A DNA stretch of 55,172 nt from Desulfuromonadales bacterium. Lineage in GTDB: Bacteria > Desulfobacterota > Desulfuromonadia > Geobacterales > Pseudopelobacteraceae. Positions 51,588-55,172 of this stretch are shown piece by piece. Within the stretch, counting starts at the first letter, position 1. Every line of letters begins with the position of its first letter. Under the pieces are notes generated by a model. It had not been told where the DNA came from and made no database searches. It saw nothing but the letters and a program-made list of their open reading frames with translations. Where the stretch lies: the NCBI GenBank assembly GCA_013349405.1, contig DUZS01000024.1:1-55172 (forward strand). The letters run 5' to 3'. Both the position numbers and the translations under genes were made by a program.

Positions 51588-52604
51588 ATGTCCGGCATGC
51601 CGATTAGGTCAACGCTCTTTTTTCTCACTCTGCTCTGTCACTTTGGCGTTGCTTCCGCAGCGGAAATGGAGATAACCCCCTTCACTACCTCCAACCAAAG
51701 CCCATTACTGCAAATTTACGGATTGCCGCGCGATACCGGAGCTGACATTGTCCCCCCCGGCTTATTTCGTATCGGCCTGAGCATGGATACCTCCAGTAAC
51801 TATACTGTTGCCAAGGGCCTGCGCGAGCAGATTACGCTTGATGGTGAAACCTGCCGAATGGCTTTTACAACCCGTTTCGGAGTTACTCCGAGCTTTGAGG
51901 CCGGAGTTGAGATTCCCTATTACCTGCAGGGGGGCGGATTCCTTGATGGTTTTATTATTGACTGGCACAATACCTTTGGCTTACCGCAGGGCGGTCGTGA
52001 CACTGCCCCGAAAAACCGGATAAACTACAGCTATCGCACAGGCGGTGTCCAAAAACTGCAGGTAGAGCGTTCTTCATCCGGAATTGGTGACATCTCCCTG
52101 ACAGGCGGCTTCCGTCTCTATGACCTTCGAGACACAGTTCATCATGACAGGCTCTCGCTTAAAGGGTCGGTAAAACTGCCTACCGGAGACAGCTCCCTGC
52201 TGTTTGGCAGCGGCAGTACTGATATGGCGCTTCAACTCTGCGGCAGCATGATAAATTTCAGCGAATGGGGCTCACTCGGCGTGTTCGGCTCTGTTGGTGC
52301 TCTGGCGATGACACGAAGCGATGTTCTGCGTGATCAGCATAAGTCGCTTGCCGGGACCGGAACGGTGGGCATTGGCTGGGGGCCGGCATCATGGCTATCC
52401 TTCAAAGCCCAACTGAACGGCAATACTCCGTTGTATAGTGATAGTTCACTCGTTGAAATTTCAAATAACGCCGTGATGATTTTGTTTGGCGGAGCACTGA
52501 AGTTCCCGGGGGAATACCTGCTGGATATTGGTGTTGCTGAAGATATATCGGTGGGTACCGCGCCGGATGTGAGCTTTCATCTGAACTTAAGCAAGCAGTT
52601 CTGA
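51588..52604 (+). CDS. DUF3187-like outer-membrane beta-barrel protein
   Basis: A 338-residue exported protein. A signal peptide (1-24, LFFLTLLCHFGVASA) is followed by alternating beta-strand pattern throughout, ending in F (LNLSKQF), the usual C-terminal signature of an outer-membrane barrel. GGDLSxxG-like turns and SGIGDISLTGGFR near 164 suit the DUF3187 family. Its function is unknown. AAGGGTGG lies just before the ATG. Confidence 0.7.
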   Translation: MSGMPIRSTLFFLTLLCHFGVASAAEMEITPFTTSNQSPLLQIYGLPRDTGADIVPPGLFRIGLSMDTSSNYTVAKGLREQITLDGETCRMAFTTRFGVTPSFEAGVEIPYYLQGGGFLDGFIIDWHNTFGLPQGGRDTAPKNRINYSYRTGGVQKLQVERSSSGIGDISLTGGFRLYDLRDTVHHDRLSLKGSVKLPTGDSSLLFGSGSTDMALQLCGSMINFSEWGSLGVFGSVGALAMTRSDVLRDQHKSLAGTGTVGIGWGPASWLSFKAQLNGNTPLYSDSSLVEISNNAVMILFGGALKFPGEYLLDIGVAEDISVGTAPDVSFHLNLSKQF

Positions 52605-52805
52605 TTTGCAGATGAACTGTAAAATAAGTCGACGAATGTGAAGTTGAATCTGTCGAAATATTTTACACAAGGTTAGTGCCACTTTTCCCAGCCATATTTT
52701 CCCCTTTAGTTATGGTAACTTATGGATATGGCGCAGATTTTGCTTCAATACATCTGGTCTTTTTAATGTTACGCCAGACGAATTATGTGTATGGGAGAAC
52801 TCGAA

Positions 52806-53159
52806 ATGGACAACAGGAATTTCACCCGGGTTACCTGTTCTGCAAATGCTTCTATCAGATATGGTGCCGAGGTTGTTCTATGTGATATTGATAATATGAG
52901 TCTTCACGGAATGCACCTGAAGACCGATCATGACATCCCGCTGAACGTCCCCGTTAATGTTACGGTGTACCATTCAAGCCAGGCCCCCTTGAAGGTAAGT
53001 GCCAAGGCGGTCCGGAAAGAAGCGAATGGGGTCGGGCTGCAGATAAGCAACCTGAACGTTAATTCATTCGTGCAACTGCGTAACCTCATCACCGAGCACT
53101 GCAGCGATAAGGGTGCTGTTATGCAGGAGACTTTTAAAATGCTCAAGTGTATTTACTGA
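52806..53159 (+). CDS. PilZ-domain protein (c-di-GMP receptor)
   Basis: A 117-residue protein with one PilZ domain. The RNFTRV element near residue 3-8 gives the arginine pair of the RxxxR-type motif, and DIDNMSLHGMHL near 31-42 contains the [D/N]xSxxG motif. The rest forms the expected beta barrel. It likely binds cyclic di-GMP to adjust motility or adhesion, which would suit a flagellated cell. GGGAG at 52793-52797 fits ATG 52806. Its stop TGA abuts the stop of the convergent CYTH-Nudix gene. Confidence 0.8.
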   Translation: MDNRNFTRVTCSANASIRYGAEVVLCDIDNMSLHGMHLKTDHDIPLNVPVNVTVYHSSQAPLKVSAKAVRKEANGVGLQISNLNVNSFVQLRNLITEHCSDKGAVMQETFKMLKCIY

Positions 53160-54017
53160 TCAGGCAAGCAACCGGGAAGTCAATTGCTTGATGCATTCTG
53201 AAAGTTCCGGGTCACTGATCATCTTCAAGGCTTTATCAACCGGCAGTACTGCCCGCTTACGCCACTCCATCTCAGGCCATTTTTTCAGCACGGTTGTTAC
53301 TTTAAGCGGATAAATAGTCAGGGTTTTTTCGCCCTTGCGATGGCAGGATGAGCGAAGACCGGGAACGCAACTCCCGATTACTCCGGCTTCCTCCAGAGCT
53401 TCCATTACCGCTACGTCCTGCCGGGGCATATCAGCTTCCGGCTGCCCCTTGGGAATAATCCAGCGGGACTGGGCAGAATTAGTGACAATCACAATATGCA
53501 GACGCCCTTCGCGGAACAGGTAGGGGAGCGCCCCGATCTGGTACGTCAGAGCGGCGCCGTCCGGAATCCCGTGAATTGCAAGAGCACGGTTCTTGTAAGA
53601 CTCCTCACCCGTCACTTCCCGTCCAAAATAGCCCGGCCTGGTAAACGTCTTGCTCTCCTCAAGCGAAGAAAACTCCACCTCCGCAACGAGGAGCGGCTCG
53701 AGCTCCCCCGTATACCGGTCCACTTCTACCCGATAAGCACCATGTTCTACCAGTGACCGAACCTTTTCCAGCCGCCGTCCTTCGGTCGAAGGCCACAGTG
53801 CGTGGAACTGTTCAGACGATATCTCAATTTCGGTTTCACGTCGCCTGAGTCCGGCCCCCTCCTTGACGGTGAGAAAACAGGTGCCGCCGTACTGCCGGAT
53901 ACGCACTTCCATCTGCTCGTCACAGGCAAGGTATCCCTGAAGAATCCGGGTCCCCTCCGGCATATGAGCCGGAAGATGCCGGACTAAAAACTTTCGTTCA
54001 ATTTCGAGTTTGGTCAT
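53160..54017 (-). CDS. CYTH domain fused to Nudix hydrolase-like domain
   Basis: A 285-residue fusion. The CYTH domain (about 1-150) starts EIERKFLV, the triphosphate-tunnel signature, with VRIRQYGG and further charged strands. The C-terminal Nudix domain (about 165-285) has WIIPKGQPEADMP and VMEALEEAGV near 202; the Nudix box keeps EExGV but has Met at two usually conserved positions (first Glu and the Arg). CYTH proteins act on triphosphates or polyphosphate, and the partner CHAD protein in this operon binds polyphosphate. The start overlaps the stop of a ParA remnant. Confidence 0.82.
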   Translation of the reverse strand: MTKLEIERKFLVRHLPAHMPEGTRILQGYLACDEQMEVRIRQYGGTCFLTVKEGAGLRRRETEIEISSEQFHALWPSTEGRRLEKVRSLVEHGAYRVEVDRYTGELEPLLVAEVEFSSLEESKTFTRPGYFGREVTGEESYKNRALAIHGIPDGAALTYQIGALPYLFREGRLHIVIVTNSAQSRWIIPKGQPEADMPRQDVAVMEALEEAGVIGSCVPGLRSSCHRKGEKTLTIYPLKVTTVLKKWPEMEWRKRAVLPVDKALKMISDPELSECIKQLTSRLLA

Positions 54018-54196
54018 GGAGCTGTCAGGGAAATGATTTCGTCACTCAGGGCACGATATGCACGGGACGCCGCACAGGTGTGCGCATACGCAAGAAGAGA
54101 GCGCTGTCCCGCCTCACAAAAAGCGAACGCCATATTGACAGCGAGTGCCGTTTTCCCCACGCCCCCCTTGATGCTGTATGAAGAGATAATTTTCAT
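54014..54196 (-). pseudogene. ParA-like ATPase with internal deletion
   Basis: Sixty codons. Residues 1-35 are a normal ParA/MinD-type start (SYSIKGGVGKTALAVNMAF with the deviant Walker A KGGVGKT). They join directly to a tail (ASRAYRALSDEI) that looks like the C-terminal helix of the same family. The central 180 or so residues, including Walker A', Walker B and the dimer surface, are missing. The ATGA overlap with the CYTH-Nudix gene is kept. An in-frame internal deletion is the simplest origin; a bespoke small protein is possible. Confidence 0.6.
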
Positions 54197-54206
54197 GGCG
54201 AATTAC

Positions 54207-55172
54207 CTATGGAGCCGTTGTTTCAGAAGCGTCCGCCCGAAGTTTAAAGGTACGCTTAAACGTTGCAGCGGTCAATTTGCCGCAGAACGCCGCCAATTCC
54301 TGTTCAATAAGTCCTCGGGTCTGCTGCTGCCGGTGGTAGAGAATGGCGATGAGCCCTCCCACCCCGAGGGCGGCGTCTGAACTCGCTTTCTTCTGTTGCC
54401 AATAGTGCCACAGTGACTTTCGCTGCACCGAGGCATCGTTGAAATCGCCGAGACGCCCTTGCAGCTTGCGCAGCAATTTCAGGAGTGCATCGCCATCTTC
54501 ACGGGGAATGAGTTCGTCGAAAAACTCCATGAGATAGCGGAGCTTTTTGCATTCAATACGGATCTGGTGGATTACCTCATCAGGCGTTTCAGCTCCTACC
54601 CCATCGGCAATCTTACGGATTTTCCGGTATCTCTTATAGATACCTTGAAATACAAGCGGTCCGACAGGCAGGTCAGAAGCCGGTGCAGCTTTGTGACGGG
54701 TCTCTTCCGAAAAATAGCCTTCAATCTTCCGGAACCGTTGGCTGGCCGGATGCGCACGCATCTGCGCCGTGGTCCGCTTTACCTCGATCTCCCTCTCAGC
54801 CGAAAAATCCTCGAACATCCCCTCAAGGTGCTGGCGAAGTTCCGGGGCTAACAGTCCCAGGTATTCATCACGGGCTAACAGGTAGACATCCAGGTCGCGA
54901 AGCCGGTTGGTATTTCTGGCGATATCTCCGAGAACAGTACGTATGCGCCGAGTTTCTGCGGCGGGGAAGACATCCTTCACCAAACTGAGCAGTGAGCGGA
55001 TTTTACGGAGGCAAATCCGGTAATCGTGGAGATATTCTGTGTCGAGATCCTGTAATATGCCGGGGATGTTGTGGACGGCAATCTCCAGAATGCTCCGCAC
55101 TATCCGCCCCACGGCCTCGCGGGCGGGAGTATCGGCATTCAGGCCGCATGAAGGTCGCAGGGTGTACTTCTG
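54207..55172 (-). CDS. CHAD-domain protein, partial (runs off the right edge)
   Basis: At least 321 residues; the frame stays open to the window edge, so the start lies beyond it. A GTG at 55112 is possible, but residues ahead of it (LRPSCGLNADTPAREAVG) already look like the beginning of the CHAD fold. Two conserved His/Arg-rich helical repeats are visible: LHDYRICLRKIRSLL near the start and IHQIRIECKKLRYLMEF in the second half. CHAD domains bind inorganic polyphosphate. It is first in an operon with a ParA remnant and CYTH-Nudix fusion. Confidence 0.85.
   Translation of the reverse strand, partial: QKYTLRPSCGLNADTPAREAVGRIVRSILEIAVHNIPGILQDLDTEYLHDYRICLRKIRSLLSLVKDVFPAAETRRIRTVLGDIARNTNRLRDLDVYLLARDEYLGLLAPELRQHLEGMFEDFSAEREIEVKRTTAQMRAHPASQRFRKIEGYFSEETRHKAAPASDLPVGPLVFQGIYKRYRKIRKIADGVGAETPDEVIHQIRIECKKLRYLMEFFDELIPREDGDALLKLLRKLQGRLGDFNDASVQRKSLWHYWQQKKASSDAALGVGGLIAILYHRQQQTRGLIEQELAAFCGKLTAATFKRTFKLRADASETTAP

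Overview
The window looks like chromosome of an anaerobic, flagellated, metal- or electrode-respiring member of the Geobacterales (Desulfuromonadota). The evidence is a cluster of multiheme c-type cytochromes (7-heme NapC-like, 9-heme/cytochrome b fusion, triheme c7, 12-heme), a 4-hydroxybenzoyl-CoA-reductase-like enzyme with its iron-sulfur loop, and otherwise ordinary Gram-negative housekeeping genes. The species cannot be named from sequence reading alone.

Region 1 (about 150-25350, all + strand) is a glycosylation island of about 14 genes. They are large, multi-domain proteins that mix TPR repeats with GT2, GT4, GT9-like, GT41 (O-GlcNAc-transferase-like), GT8-like, CgeB-like and Fringe-like glycosyltransferase modules and with class I SAM methyltransferase modules. 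Many genes overlap by ATGA stop/start junctions. The island leads directly into a flagellin gene, so the simplest reading is that it builds and attaches the flagellin glycan. Between its first and second glycosyltransferase genes sit two toxin-antitoxin modules (hipBA and an AbiEii-type pair). These are separated and bordered by copies of an 80-bp direct repeat (2564, 4181, 5245, 5303), which makes them look like cassettes inserted at a repeat.

Region 2 (25346-27820) is a compact flagellar operon: a consensus FliA (sigma-28) promoter overlapping the stop codon of the last glycosyltransferase, a flagellin, an unknown 210-residue protein, flbT and flaF. Its terminator lies inside the 3' end of a convergent TPR-glycosyltransferase gene. 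FlbT/FlaF and this type of flagellin are best known from Alphaproteobacteria.

Region 3 (27782-31735) has the lone minus-strand TPR-GT9-like gene, then ilvA diverging from trxB plus a tiny acidic protein.

Region 4 (31766-39110) is an extracellular-electron-transfer island: an ImcH-like 7-heme quinol oxidase, a DUF2339-like membrane protein, a CbcL-like 9-heme/cytochrome b protein, a PpcA-like triheme carrier and a dodecaheme 'nanowire' cytochrome. Inner-membrane oxidases of two redox classes and their periplasmic carriers lie within 7.3 kb.

Region 5 (39204-46532) has an ABC-F ATPase, then a minus-strand operon for an HcrABC-like aromatic-CoA reductase and a phenylacetate-CoA-ligase-like enzyme. 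Region 6 (46593-55172) contains an HlyD remnant, a macrodomain protein, an S4 protein, hemE with a VOC protein, a secreted protein and an aminotransferase, then tatA, a DUF3187-like outer-membrane protein, a PilZ protein, and an operon of CHAD protein, ParA remnant and CYTH-Nudix fusion that runs off the right edge. I saw no rRNA, tRNA, CRISPR array or insertion sequence.
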